A stretch of DNA of 64,000 nt, from contig JANXVH010000172.1 of NCBI GenBank assembly GCA_025351765.1, forward strand, positions 1 to 64,000, read 5' to 3'. The DNA is from Pedobacter sp. (GTDB lineage Bacteria; Bacteroidota; Bacteroidia; Sphingobacteriales; Sphingobacteriaceae). Made by a program: the position numbers and the translations under genes. This document shows positions 29,114-39,858 of the stretch, one piece after another. The first letter of the stretch is position 1. The number at the start of each line of letters is the position of its first letter. The notes under the pieces are model-generated. The model ran no database searches and was not told where the DNA came from. It saw only the letters and a list, made by a program, of their open reading frames with translations.

Positions 29114-32100
29114 TTAACTGAATCGGGCTTTTGCTGAGATTCTATATTTCAAAAGACAGAAATAAATAATAAACTCCTGTTCGCGTTGCCGTTCTGAAAA
29201 CAAGCGGTTTAAATGCATATGGATTAGATCGGCGGCGAGCTGCATCCGCCGATCAACTTTACCCTCACTAACTTGACCGAAAACGTTATTCACAAAGCTT
29301 TTGAAAGCTGCTACTTTTTTTTGCATCCTAAGCCTTTTAAAATAAGTCTTGTCAGCTATAAGGCGATTAAGCTCCTGTCTCAAGCTTCTATATTTGGTGT
29401 CCAGATCAATTTTGAGAGTCTGATCTTTTCCGAATTCATTAAAAAACGAGTCAACCACCCTCCTGGTGAAAGCTATCGCATCGTCCTCTTTATTGAAAAT
29501 GGCATTGATAATCAGATGAACCGTCAAAAAACCAAAGCTATAGACACTCATAACTTCAGGTTTCGTGCTGTATTTTCTTAAAAACAAAAGCGTAAGCAGG
29601 CTACTTGAACAAAAGAATTTTTCAACTGCCAAAATCGATTCCGCACCATATCTTTCGAGTTCGCGATTATAACTATCAGCGTGATATTCTTTGATCACCT
29701 GGTATTGCAGTTGGGAAGATAAGGCAGATTTTAGTTTTTTTAGAATTGCCCCCAGATCACTGTCCTTTAAAAGCAACCGTAGTCGTATATGATGCGCAGA
29801 ATCCCTATATCTTACAAAAAACCAGGTTTGAATGCTTTCCTTGTTTCTACCATTTATAAAAGGAAGTATTTTGGTTAGCAGCATCATATTTGCATTCTGT
29901 GGGGAGCAATATATTTTAAGATATAGCCACTTACTTCCAAGCGAAAAACTCCTTTTCCTGACTTTAGGTCGAATTTTCTGCATGTTGCTTGCAGCCTGAT
30001 ATACCTTGTCTTTGTTTACAAGGAAACCTATGAACTGTGTGATCACTGGTTTACCTTCCGAAGCTACCATGGAATCGACGATAAATTCCTGAATCAATAA
30101 CCGTTTTAATCCTTTAATCGATTGAAGAAAAAAGTGCTGTTCGGCTTCCTTACCAAGGTTAAATACCAATTGTTGGTCGTGCCTGGTTAACGCAATCCGT
30201 TCCGGAAGTTTGTATTTTTTTTTAAGTTCTATCAGCATTGATATGCATGACTTTTTTTCTTTTTGCTGTAGTGACTCCAGTTCATCTCCAGTTATGACCC
30301 ATTTAGCTAAAGTCAAAATTGTTTTTTTGAAGCATATTCTGGGGTAAAAGTTCATACCCGGAAAATAAGATTCCATATCTAAATTGAAATTTGTCTGTAT
30401 CCCCTGATATTGGAGGTCGCAAAGAAACCGAAATACAGCTAACTCGTTATTATTATGATTGTAAGCAGAAGTTAATCTTGGAATAACTATCTTTTTCAAA
30501 CGTTGTGATTCCAGGATCATTTTGCCATCATGAAAAGATAACCAAAGGTCATTTAATGGAATCTGTCTATTTTCCGGCAATTCAGAAACCGAATTTATAG
30601 GTATTTCATATCTATATACCGATGGCCTTTTATTGATGTTATCAACATGTGGATACGACAATAAGCTGATATCGGCGAAGACCACCCCGGAATTAACGGC
30701 CTCCTCCGTTTCGGCAATATCTGCCGCGATATCCCTGACCTGATCATTCAGGGCAGCAAACCTACCTATCAGTGAGGTCCCAGTAACCCCTCCAAGGCTT
30801 TCAATATAGATTTCGTTATCAAGCATTCTGAAAATCACAGGTAACGACGGAGGCAGGTTAGGGCTTATTTTATCTGTGAAAATTTCAAAGTCCGCCGAGT
30901 CCAGGTTGATTGGCCTATAACGGTCAACGCCCTCGTATCCCAACCATTTGTTTAATAAAATTCGATGTGTCTCCGACCAACTGATAGTCCTTTCAGGATT
31001 TTCCCCATTCGGAAATTTGATATCTGTTAACAATTCCTGACCACGCAACAATTCCGGGCGGCCACCGTATCCAATTCCGGTTTCAGGATCCAGCACAATT
31101 AATAGAGGAACTTTCTGACGATCATATCTTTTAAGAAATTCCCGCTGAAATATTGCGATTCCGGGTGGACCCGAAGTATTGCACAATTTTACCAGGAAAT
31201 TGATGCCTTCGTATAATTGTAATTGAAATTTTCGTCCTAACTTATTACGAATGACATCCCGGAACGAATTGGCATAATAGAATGTCTTTATATCGGAGAT
31301 ATCAAAACCGGGAAAATGCCCCGAAATTTCCCGCAAAACATAATCCAACTGCGGGACATCCCCGTATTCAGCCTTTTCGAGGCGCTTAGTCAACTCCTTA
31401 AGGAAATCCTTGGTAGTAGGCATAACGGCCGGCTGGAAATTTACCAGGCGTTTTAAAAAGTCTGCCCCTATCATGTTAATGCCCTGCTCGGGTTTTATAA
31501 CCTGGGCACTGCGCAGGAATTCAAAATACTCCGTTGCCTGATCCTCATGGCAGGATGTAACACTGACGATAAACTTCCATATTTGTCTACCCTGCATTAA
31601 CGACCCTTCAAATTCTTCCATAAGGCCAGATGTCAATTTATTTGCTTCAATTGATTCAAGCGTAAATAATGGCGCAATGCCGGCATCGTCGTTGCCAGTC
31701 CAGATATACCGATATTCGCGTCCAACTTTGTAAATAGTGGGGTTTAAGCGGTATTTTTGTTCATAAATCAGTTCATCTCCTACAACCTTTGCAATTCCCG
31801 CAATGACCTCCTGATCAGGTTTTATACTGATCTGAATTAGGTTTTTACTGACAAGGTCGATCTCGGTAACATCACTCCACTCCACAACGGAATAAGAAGA
31901 GAACGCACCAAATGGCGTTGGGCGGAATGACATCCGGTTATAGTACTTATTGAGTGTCAGCTTTTCTTTGTCATTCAACTCGCCCCATTTAAAATCTTTT
32001 CTTGAAAGTAATCGGTAAAAAGAAGGATTTGCTAAATACACTGCATACCTGAAGTAGGTATCAGTCAATATTAGCTCAAGGGAATCCAAATTATAGTCAA

Positions 32101-32167
32101 TATAGCTATATACTGGATTTCTGGCTATTGCTCGGGCCGAAAACTGTAGCGGTAAAAATTCATCCAT
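29114..32167 (-). CDS. LanB-type lantibiotic dehydratase with C-terminal thiopeptide-type domain
   Basis: 1017 aa; RMSFRPTPFGAFSSYSVVEW, WLYLKIYCSPQNANMMLLTKILPFINGRNKESIQTWFFVRYRDSAHHIRLRLL. Confidence 0.85.
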   Translation of the reverse strand: MDEFLPLQFSARAIARNPVYSYIDYNLDSLELILTDTYFRYAVYLANPSFYRLLSRKDFKWGELNDKEKLTLNKYYNRMSFRPTPFGAFSSYSVVEWSDVTEIDLVSKNLIQISIKPDQEVIAGIAKVVGDELIYEQKYRLNPTIYKVGREYRYIWTGNDDAGIAPLFTLESIEANKLTSGLMEEFEGSLMQGRQIWKFIVSVTSCHEDQATEYFEFLRSAQVIKPEQGINMIGADFLKRLVNFQPAVMPTTKDFLKELTKRLEKAEYGDVPQLDYVLREISGHFPGFDISDIKTFYYANSFRDVIRNKLGRKFQLQLYEGINFLVKLCNTSGPPGIAIFQREFLKRYDRQKVPLLIVLDPETGIGYGGRPELLRGQELLTDIKFPNGENPERTISWSETHRILLNKWLGYEGVDRYRPINLDSADFEIFTDKISPNLPPSLPVIFRMLDNEIYIESLGGVTGTSLIGRFAALNDQVRDIAADIAETEEAVNSGVVFADISLLSYPHVDNINKRPSVYRYEIPINSVSELPENRQIPLNDLWLSFHDGKMILESQRLKKIVIPRLTSAYNHNNNELAVFRFLCDLQYQGIQTNFNLDMESYFPGMNFYPRICFKKTILTLAKWVITGDELESLQQKEKKSCISMLIELKKKYKLPERIALTRHDQQLVFNLGKEAEQHFFLQSIKGLKRLLIQEFIVDSMVASEGKPVITQFIGFLVNKDKVYQAASNMQKIRPKVRKRSFSLGSKWLYLKIYCSPQNANMMLLTKILPFINGRNKESIQTWFFVRYRDSAHHIRLRLLLKDSDLGAILKKLKSALSSQLQYQVIKEYHADSYNRELERYGAESILAVEKFFCSSSLLTLLFLRKYSTKPEVMSVYSFGFLTVHLIINAIFNKEDDAIAFTRRVVDSFFNEFGKDQTLKIDLDTKYRSLRQELNRLIADKTYFKRLRMQKKVAAFKSFVNNVFGQVSEGKVDRRMQLAADLIHMHLNRLFSERQREQEFIIYFCLLKYRISAKARFS

Positions 32168-32572
32168 ATATACTTTATAACCCTTTGTTTAAAACAGGTA
32201 CAAATGGTTAACGGCAAGTATATTTATTCGCCCAATCCAAAAATAGTATACGAGTTCTTATAAAGTAAAATATTATTTTATAATGACATATAAATTCATA
32301 ACCCCAGGTTGATAGACCTGTCTCTTAATTTTAATACTCTTAAAACCGATCTACAGATCCTCTTTGTCAAAAACATTCCAAAAAAGGGTAATACATCTAA
32401 AATACGCCATAAAATATATACAAGACATATAAGGATAGTTAGTTGGTTCATTTAGCTCAAAGGGCGTTTAACAGCAGAATGTTCCTTTTGAGTTATCCTG
32501 GATTATATGCTACCCAATTACTACTATTTTGGCTATTCACAACGATCTTAATTTGTATAAAAATTAATACAA

Positions 32573-33043
32573 ATGATCACGAACAACGAGGGGTTAAACT
32601 ATGGCTTTTCAAAACGGGAAAATATCTGGAGGGAGGTGTCAGTATTATTTACAGTAGTCCTATTTTCATACGCAGCCATCAGTAAACTGATTAATTATGA
32701 ACAATCACGGAATCAAATGTTGAACCAGGTATTCCCCCGTGATTTCGCTATGCTATTAACCTGGGCCGTGCCTTCTGTGGAATTGATTAACGTTTTATGT
32801 TTATCCTTTAAGCGGACCGTTATTGTGGGACTATGGTTTAGCCTGACATTAATGATATCCTTCACGATTTATATCATACTGGGGTTACTAAATGCCTTTT
32901 CAAGAATGCCTTGCTCCTGCGGTGGAATATTGGAAAACATGGGCTGGGAAACTCATCTTTTTTTTAATGTTGCCTGTATACTCATCATCATAATAGGGTT
33001 AATTCTTTCCATAAAAGAAAGGAGGATCGGTGACACGAGATAA
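32573..33043 (+). CDS. MauE/DoxX-like membrane protein
   Basis: Four TM segments and SRMPCSCGGILENMGWETHLFFN. Confidence 0.75.
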   Translation: MITNNEGLNYGFSKRENIWREVSVLFTVVLFSYAAISKLINYEQSRNQMLNQVFPRDFAMLLTWAVPSVELINVLCLSFKRTVIVGLWFSLTLMISFTIYIILGLLNAFSRMPCSCGGILENMGWETHLFFNVACILIIIIGLILSIKERRIGDTR

Positions 33044-33122
33044 AAAAACTAAATTATTTGATACAACCTGCCAGGCATGTTGCATCAACTCAGGAGGTGC
33101 CGAAAACCTGAAAACAGAGTAG
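33030..33122 (+). CDS. Candidate 30-aa small ORF (Cys/Thr-rich)
   Basis: GTG start: (M)TRDKKTKLFDTTCQACCINSGGAENLKTE; AAAGGAGG about 5 nt upstream; overlaps MauE stop. Confidence 0.3.
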   Translation: MTRDKKTKLFDTTCQACCINSGGAENLKTE

Positions 33123-33188
33123 GCATATAACATACACAGCGTAAAGATACTCTTTATGTTTCTCCATTATCTTTTTAAAATTACCATT

Positions 33189-33455
33189 ATGAAACGCGTA
33201 AAATTAAATTTCGCAATCGTTGCTGCTCTTTTAGGTTCTGGTGCAGCATTTGCAACATCTGCTTCTGCTACAAATGTTAAACCTGTAAATGTTTTATGGG
33301 GCCAGCGCAGTAACGGGACGTGGGCACAGACGACAACCAGTTCGACATGTACCCTGGACACAAAGATCTGTAAGGAATATTTTCCTGCAGGACAAGATCC
33401 TAACCTGGATGCTTCAGGCGGCACTGTTCAAACTGCAAACGGGCACATCAATTAA
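33189..33455 (+). CDS. DUF6520-like small secreted protein
   Basis: MKRVKLNFAIVAALLGSGAAFATSASA signal peptide; Thr/Ser/Cys-rich mature part. Confidence 0.6.
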   Translation: MKRVKLNFAIVAALLGSGAAFATSASATNVKPVNVLWGQRSNGTWAQTTTSSTCTLDTKICKEYFPAGQDPNLDASGGTVQTANGHIN

Positions 33456-33458
33456 TAA

Positions 33459-33492
33459 ATCAAAAGCCGCCAAAATTGGCGGCTTTTGATTT
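33459..33492. terminator. Bidirectional terminator
   Basis: AATCAAAAGCCGCCAAAATTGGCGGCTTTTGATT perfect palindrome between convergent genes. Confidence 0.8.
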
Positions 33493-34892
33493 TAATTCTG
33501 TTGAATACCGCTGCGTTTTATTTCATAATCAGGTATCCTGAAAACGTACTTCTTCCCCATCGGAGCTAGCGTATGGGTGATATTTTGTACGGTATGGTAT
33601 ATAGTTACCGCATAAGCAAGGTCACTGTTCAATCTTCGCAGATCTGACCATCTTATACCTCTGCCGACCAATTCTTTCCTTCTCTCTTTCAAAATAATAT
33701 GTAGTAAAGCGTTCGGCTCTTTCGTCGTAATATTAGTGAACGATCCCGTCTTATAGCGTTTCAAAAGTAGCGTATTTAAATCGCTGAGCGCATTATCTGC
33801 ATGGCCGTTTCTCAAGCCAGCTTCTGCTTTTGTCAACAATAGTTCATCGTTTGCAATGCCACAAAAGAAATATCCGCCATCCCCATAACTACCTTTAAAA
33901 TTGTATAAACCACTTCCGTTGTCGACGTAGAATAAAGATTTTCTCAGATCATTGTCATCATAATCTCTGTAAAGATCCGGATCAACATATGACAAGGGTG
34001 AACTGGTAAATGAGTAGTTGAGCAGCGCGGAATAAAAGACTACCTCATTGCTGTTATTGGGCAATATCTGGGGAAACGGATTGTACGATGCAGGATCGAG
34101 GGCATTAAAATCCAGTAAGTAGTTGTTGACGGACAAAGCATTATTGGCAGAAGTTTCGGCGTTACGGTAATCTTGCATACTCAGATAGATCCGGGCCAGG
34201 AGCCCATCAGAAGCCCTTTTGTTTGGACGCGTCTTGTAGCTGGAATTTACGGGTAACAACGTTTGAGCCAACTTGATATCGTTGATAATCTGCGTATAAG
34301 TTTCTTCTATTGTTGCCCGCATCGATTTGATATTGACATCTGAATTCAACCTCAGCGGTATCCCAAGATCACTTTTAGCTGTCGACTTATTATAAGGCAG
34401 GCAAAACAACTGCGAGAGATTATAAAAGGCAAATGCGCGTTGGAACAGTGCTTCACCTTTTACCCGGTTGTAATCAGATTGGCTGACGTTACCAGGTCTT
34501 AATTTATTTAAACCGTCCAAAACCACATTGCTGTAAAACACCTGCTGATAGGGCGTATCCCAGTCAGACACGATAGAAATTCCTTGATAGGTATCATCTG
34601 CATAGATGTAAGCATTTTTTTCTGTGATCAAATACCACCCAAGCCATCCATCGTCAGTAGTGTAAAAATCATCGGACGTTATTTCATTTAAGCCACAGGA
34701 GAAATTAAAGATGGTCGTGTTATCTAATAACGCGTCAAAATCCGCTAAGGTCGTGGGGACTAACAGTGACTTACTGGGTTTTGCATCCAAAAAACCTTTT
34801 TTACAGGAGATGTTTAAAAATGCTACCAAAAACGCCGCGAAGCAAATCCGTAACATCTTATTTTTACGTTTGAGTTGTATATTATATTTCAT
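33492..34892 (-). CDS. SusD/RagB-like outer-membrane lipoprotein
   Basis: Lipobox LNISCKKGFLDAKPS; SusD-like TPR region and C-terminal RRKELVGRGIRWSDLRRLN. Confidence 0.9.
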   Translation of the reverse strand: MKYNIQLKRKNKMLRICFAAFLVAFLNISCKKGFLDAKPSKSLLVPTTLADFDALLDNTTIFNFSCGLNEITSDDFYTTDDGWLGWYLITEKNAYIYADDTYQGISIVSDWDTPYQQVFYSNVVLDGLNKLRPGNVSQSDYNRVKGEALFQRAFAFYNLSQLFCLPYNKSTAKSDLGIPLRLNSDVNIKSMRATIEETYTQIINDIKLAQTLLPVNSSYKTRPNKRASDGLLARIYLSMQDYRNAETSANNALSVNNYLLDFNALDPASYNPFPQILPNNSNEVVFYSALLNYSFTSSPLSYVDPDLYRDYDDNDLRKSLFYVDNGSGLYNFKGSYGDGGYFFCGIANDELLLTKAEAGLRNGHADNALSDLNTLLLKRYKTGSFTNITTKEPNALLHIILKERRKELVGRGIRWSDLRRLNSDLAYAVTIYHTVQNITHTLAPMGKKYVFRIPDYEIKRSGIQQN

Positions 34893-34910
34893 AAAAATAT
34901 TTTAAAGCAT

Positions 34911-37900
34911 TTAGAAATTCAGTTTAACTCCGGCCGCGATTGTATTAACCGGCGGGTAATTCGAAGTAGCGTAATCAGGATCGAATGGTCCTTTTGTCGC
35001 TTTCCATAAAACACCAAGGTTGTTCATATATAAATAGACCTGCAGATGCCTGACAGCATAACGATTAATTTTAAAAGCATTGACATCATAACTTAGGCTG
35101 ATATCCTGTAGTCTTATGTTATCGGCCTTTTTAGCAAGCTGCGTGGAATACCTGTAAAGCTGGTCCCTGTTATTATCGATGGCGGCAGGTAAGGATGGTA
35201 CCTGTGTTGTCTTTTCATCACCTGGTTTTTGCCAGCGTTGCGCGTAATCTCCATAAGCATAACCCTGGCCGGCGAGTACGGTTCCGTAATTGATCCCGTT
35301 CTGCCGGTAATAGTAGCCGAAACGGTAAGAAATATTTGCTGATAATGAGAATTGTTTGAATGCTACGATGTTCCTCAATGAACCGAAAACAACTGGCCGT
35401 GTCGGCCCATCATAAACCAAATCTTTCACAGGAGTATTAGCGATTATAGCAGCATAATCTTTACTGACCACACCATTTAAATAACCTTGAGGATCGCCAT
35501 TTGAAGGGTCCAACCCGGCCCACTTATAGCTGTACAAAGCGAACAAAGGCCTGCTCAATAAGGGATATGTTCCAAGATTACCGGAACTGGCGTAAGTAAC
35601 GGCATCCGCTTCAACATTGTAATTACTAACCTTGTCGGTCACGTAACTGAACAATAACACTGAAGACCATTTCAGGGCACCGGTGGTATTTCGAGAATTA
35701 AGGGTCAGATCGATTCCGTGGCCTTTGGTGCTGGCTGTATTACCAGTAAACACAGCGATTCCGGTCGATGGAGCAAATGGAGTATCCCCTATCAGATCAA
35801 GCCCTTGTTTGATAAAATATTCCCCGGAACCGTTCAGGCGATTTCCTCTTGTACGAAAATCAATTCCAAAGTTTACCACCCGATCCCGCTCCCATCGTAA
35901 TTCAGGATTGGGTGGATTTATGATGGAAGCTGTGGGTGCGTTTAAAACAGAGTAATAGGCAGGGAAGTAATTAGCGGTAGTGTAAGCTGATACACTTTTA
36001 TCGATATTGCCGTTATAACCGTACGTGGCCCTGACCTTGAGATAAGGTAAACCATCTAAGTGATAAAACTTTTCCTCATTGACCACCCATCCCAACCCTG
36101 CGGACCATAGTGGTACCCCCTTTTGATTAGTGTTAACTCCAAATAAATTGGATTGGTCAAACCTAGCACTTCCCGATAAAATATACCGGTGGTTATAAGT
36201 GTAGGAGATATTGGCAAAATAAGAACGATAGCGATCCGTAAGATCTCCTGCTAACTGGTTATTGGGAATCTGTTGTTGGGATATTGGGTAATTATATTGC
36301 GGAAAAGTGGAAATATAATCGACGCTGCTGCTGGTGGCGTGATCATCATCATAACCGTATAAGCGGTCGGAATTAGAAACGGTATGCGCATCCTTGATCT
36401 CGTAACCCGCAAGTGCTATAAAATCGTGCATCTGATGAAAAGTATGGGTAAAATTCAGTTGTGCTCTAAAACTTTGGCTGGAAAGCCGTGTGTTATCCAT
36501 GTCTAATATGCCACCTATTGGAATATTATAATTAAAGGAGCCATCGGGATTAATAACAGTAAATCGATTGATCAAGTCCCTGGTGTAATAAGTTTGGAGG
36601 CTTTGCAAGTTTCTTCCATCAATGACGGCATTTTCATACTGATATAATAACATTGTATTTAAGCCGGGAATAATGGTGTATTTCAATTGCGCATTTAGGC
36701 GGTAATCTATACTGCGAATATTATTGCTACCGTTTTTGAGATCGTCTACCGGCTTGTAGGTCCAGTCAAGCAAACCCGCTTGCTGGGCAGTCTGTACAAA
36801 AGCATTTCGATAATCGTGATTCATATTTAAAGAAGTTCCATTTGCGTCCGCCAAGCGGGCGTATGGATAGAGTGACTGGCCTTCCCCGGAATTAAGCCCA
36901 ACCAGATCAGTACCTGTGTTATCAAGAGAGCGGTTGGATTTCGTTATATTAATGCCCGTGATAAATTCAAGTTTTTGCGGGATCAGGGCATAAGTATCAT
37001 TAGCGGTTATAGTAACCCTGTCGTTTCCGTTGCTTACCAGGTTATCCAGATTTTTATCGTAGCCAACAGCTAAATAATATTTCTGATTAGCGCCGCCCCC
37101 GTTTAAATTCAGGGCATATTGCTGGTTTACTGTTTTGCGGTAAAAGTATTTTTGAAAATCATTTCTCACATCGTACTGCCGTAAAGCGTCAATTTGTAAA
37201 TTTGCATTTTCCGCGGTAATGCTTCCATTTCTGGCTGCATATAACAAGTCAACTGCGGGAGTTAAAGCTCTATTTCTTCTTGAGGCGGCAATGCTGTTAT
37301 AGTAACCATTGTTGAACAGCATTTTTTCGACGTCGATGTAATCAGAGGATGACATTTTGGGCTGATAAAAGATATCAGGCTTTTCGCCTATGGTAGTATT
37401 TACATTGAGGTTGACTTCGATCTGATGATTGTAGGCACCTTTTTTTGTCGTGATCACGATTACACCGTTTCCCGCCCTCGCCCCCCATATGGATGCGGCG
37501 GCGGCATCTTTCAATGCGGTAATGCTTTCGACATCGTTAGGGTTTATATTATTGATATCCCCGTCGTACGGAAAATTATCTACCACAATGAGTGGCTGTG
37601 CATTCGCGAATAGCGTACTTCTACCCCGTATGCTTATCGTGTTGCTTCCAACTCCCTTACCCTTATTAAAAATAAGTCCGGAAGTTACATCCTCAAGGCG
37701 GCTGAGCACGTCCGTGCTCACCCTTCTGTTAAGTAAATTATTGTCTATCTGGACAAATGAACCCGTGGTTTTTTCGGCAGCAATTTGTTGAAAGCCCGTC
37801 GATACTACCACCTCTTTGATTGCCATGGTTTCTGGAATAAGGGCGATAGTCAATCCTTTCTTTGCAAATACCTTTATTGAAAGGCTTTTGTACCCGATAA

Positions 37901-38117
37901 ATACAACAGACACCATACGGCCTGAATCGGGGATAGAAATATTGAAAAACCCATTCTCATCGGTAATTATTTTATCATTGTTTGCATGGATTATTATTGT
38001 GGCTCCTGATAGGGGGGTGTTTCCTTCCCTGGAAACTACCCTACCTTTCGTATTTACCTGGCAAAAAGCAAATAAAGGGGCGCACAACAGCCATATTGCC
38101 ATTGTGAATCTGATCAT
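34911..38117 (-). CDS. SusC/RagA-type TonB-dependent receptor
   Basis: Carboxypeptidase-like domain, plug motif VESITALKDAAAASIWGARAGNGVIVITTKKG. Confidence 0.95.
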   Translation of the reverse strand: MIRFTMAIWLLCAPLFAFCQVNTKGRVVSREGNTPLSGATIIIHANNDKIITDENGFFNISIPDSGRMVSVVFIGYKSLSIKVFAKKGLTIALIPETMAIKEVVVSTGFQQIAAEKTTGSFVQIDNNLLNRRVSTDVLSRLEDVTSGLIFNKGKGVGSNTISIRGRSTLFANAQPLIVVDNFPYDGDINNINPNDVESITALKDAAAASIWGARAGNGVIVITTKKGAYNHQIEVNLNVNTTIGEKPDIFYQPKMSSSDYIDVEKMLFNNGYYNSIAASRRNRALTPAVDLLYAARNGSITAENANLQIDALRQYDVRNDFQKYFYRKTVNQQYALNLNGGGANQKYYLAVGYDKNLDNLVSNGNDRVTITANDTYALIPQKLEFITGINITKSNRSLDNTGTDLVGLNSGEGQSLYPYARLADANGTSLNMNHDYRNAFVQTAQQAGLLDWTYKPVDDLKNGSNNIRSIDYRLNAQLKYTIIPGLNTMLLYQYENAVIDGRNLQSLQTYYTRDLINRFTVINPDGSFNYNIPIGGILDMDNTRLSSQSFRAQLNFTHTFHQMHDFIALAGYEIKDAHTVSNSDRLYGYDDDHATSSSVDYISTFPQYNYPISQQQIPNNQLAGDLTDRYRSYFANISYTYNHRYILSGSARFDQSNLFGVNTNQKGVPLWSAGLGWVVNEEKFYHLDGLPYLKVRATYGYNGNIDKSVSAYTTANYFPAYYSVLNAPTASIINPPNPELRWERDRVVNFGIDFRTRGNRLNGSGEYFIKQGLDLIGDTPFAPSTGIAVFTGNTASTKGHGIDLTLNSRNTTGALKWSSVLLFSYVTDKVSNYNVEADAVTYASSGNLGTYPLLSRPLFALYSYKWAGLDPSNGDPQGYLNGVVSKDYAAIIANTPVKDLVYDGPTRPVVFGSLRNIVAFKQFSLSANISYRFGYYYRQNGINYGTVLAGQGYAYGDYAQRWQKPGDEKTTQVPSLPAAIDNNRDQLYRYSTQLAKKADNIRLQDISLSYDVNAFKINRYAVRHLQVYLYMNNLGVLWKATKGPFDPDYATSNYPPVNTIAAGVKLNF

Positions 38118-38137
38118 GTTGAATAAATTAAAAGGAA

Positions 38138-39604
38138 CTACTTATTTATTTTTGCGATTTGAGGTACCGAATCCGATATGGTCAATACATCTGCCTTCTC
38201 TAATTTCCGGATCAATTTAAGGCCATACTTGTCAAGCTGTTCGTTTACCTGGTCTATATCTCTCATATCAGCCTCTATATCCATATCTACCTGAGCGGTA
38301 TATCCTGTTTCGTTCTTTAATATCAGTCCGGATTCCTGTTGAAAAACCCTGAACCGGCTAAGAAAAACGTTAAGATTGCAATTAATCATGGTGCCGCCGG
38401 TCACATCAAATGCAATAGATGATTTTCCGGTAGATGAAACCGGGATAGTGGTTGATTTTGTCCGCACCAGTGCAAGGCAGCTTTTTTGTTGCTGCTTGAC
38501 TATGGCCTTATATTGCGGAAAATAAAATTCCAGGTCCATACGCATTTTGGCCAACGCTTCACCAGTATCGCGGTTAGCGACAACTAACTCGTAACAAAAA
38601 CCTTTTTTATTGTCCAGCCAATCCACAAATGCTTGTCCGCTTAAAGATGTATTGAGCATAGTAGTATCTTTTACGGCCAGGTAAGTTTGGTTCCAATCGA
38701 GGGCCCGAGCACTTTTGCTCATGGCGATCTGGTAAAGCTGAGCGATAGTTAAATTTAAGGCAGTAATCCTATGATACCCGGTAGTTATATTTTTGTTAAA
38801 CAAATCGTTATAATAGCCGCATCCTAATCCAGGTTTATAAGCAGTCAGGATACTGTAGGAATTAATTCTCTGGTTGTCAGACGGATTACTGATATTGAAA
38901 AGTGGTTTTATAGAATTATAATCCACGAGAATATCACTTTTTAAACCAACATCCATTTTTTCACCATGGAGTGCTTTTTTGATCTTTGATGAATTGATAG
39001 CCTCATAGCCCGTTATAGCCATCACAACTCCTTTCTTATCGATCCAGACATAATGTGGCAAGGAACTGTGCGGAAATAATTTATTTAACACCGTGTCACC
39101 ATAAGCCTCTTTGAGATTAAACGGATGTTGCTTTGTTAACCTCTCCAAAAATGGCACTACGGTCTTTCCCGGTTGATCAGTAACGGATAAAAATTGCAGA
39201 TCTGGACCTAATTCTTTTTGCAGAGAATCCATCTTTGGAATCATATGAATACAAGGAGAACACCACGTTGCCCAGAAATCTATTATAAGTAATTTACCTT
39301 TGAAATCCGATAATTTAGCTGAACTGGATTTATAGCCAATCATATTATTAATAGTAACATCCGGCACGTTATCCCCAATAGTGAGCCCGTCGTGTGCGGC
39401 CTGTTGTGCTTTGGAAATGTATGGATAAATGACCAATAGCAAAACTATCAATAGGATATAAAATAAAGATATATAAATACCCGGCCGGGCGTGTTTTAAT
39501 CCGTCAAAGTCGACGTTAACAGAATTGCCAGCAGGCATTTCTTGAATTGTGGGAACCTTCCCAAAAGGCAATAGCTTACCTGGGAAGCCAATTTTTAGCT
39601 TCAT
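38138..39604 (-). CDS. TlpA-like thioredoxin-fold protein
   Basis: KLLIIDFWATWCSPCIHMIPKMDSLQKEL. Confidence 0.9.
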   Translation of the reverse strand: MKLKIGFPGKLLPFGKVPTIQEMPAGNSVNVDFDGLKHARPGIYISLFYILLIVLLLVIYPYISKAQQAAHDGLTIGDNVPDVTINNMIGYKSSSAKLSDFKGKLLIIDFWATWCSPCIHMIPKMDSLQKELGPDLQFLSVTDQPGKTVVPFLERLTKQHPFNLKEAYGDTVLNKLFPHSSLPHYVWIDKKGVVMAITGYEAINSSKIKKALHGEKMDVGLKSDILVDYNSIKPLFNISNPSDNQRINSYSILTAYKPGLGCGYYNDLFNKNITTGYHRITALNLTIAQLYQIAMSKSARALDWNQTYLAVKDTTMLNTSLSGQAFVDWLDNKKGFCYELVVANRDTGEALAKMRMDLEFYFPQYKAIVKQQQKSCLALVRTKSTTIPVSSTGKSSIAFDVTGGTMINCNLNVFLSRFRVFQQESGLILKNETGYTAQVDMDIEADMRDIDQVNEQLDKYGLKLIRKLEKADVLTISDSVPQIAKINK

Positions 39605-39858
39605 AAATTTGAATAATAGTTAGAGCGGTAAGAAAATTAGACTAACAAAAAAGAAGAAATACGAAAACGGCAACCTATAAAAAGGACATTAACTATTAAG
39701 CTGATCATAGGTTACCGCATCCCTAAATATCATTCAGGAGGGCAGATAACTAACATTAAAAGGTCTCTAACAGCACGCATAACACAGAAATTAAAAAGTG
39801 TTTACACCGTAAGTTGAGAAGTGCCTAACAATAAGTAAGGCGTGGAACTCAGCTTACT

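Noticed and set aside
32443-32685. 80 aa ORF upstream of MauE as a lanthipeptide precursor
   Set aside because: Overlaps the MauE start, hydrophobic and lacks a Cys-rich core; not leader-like.
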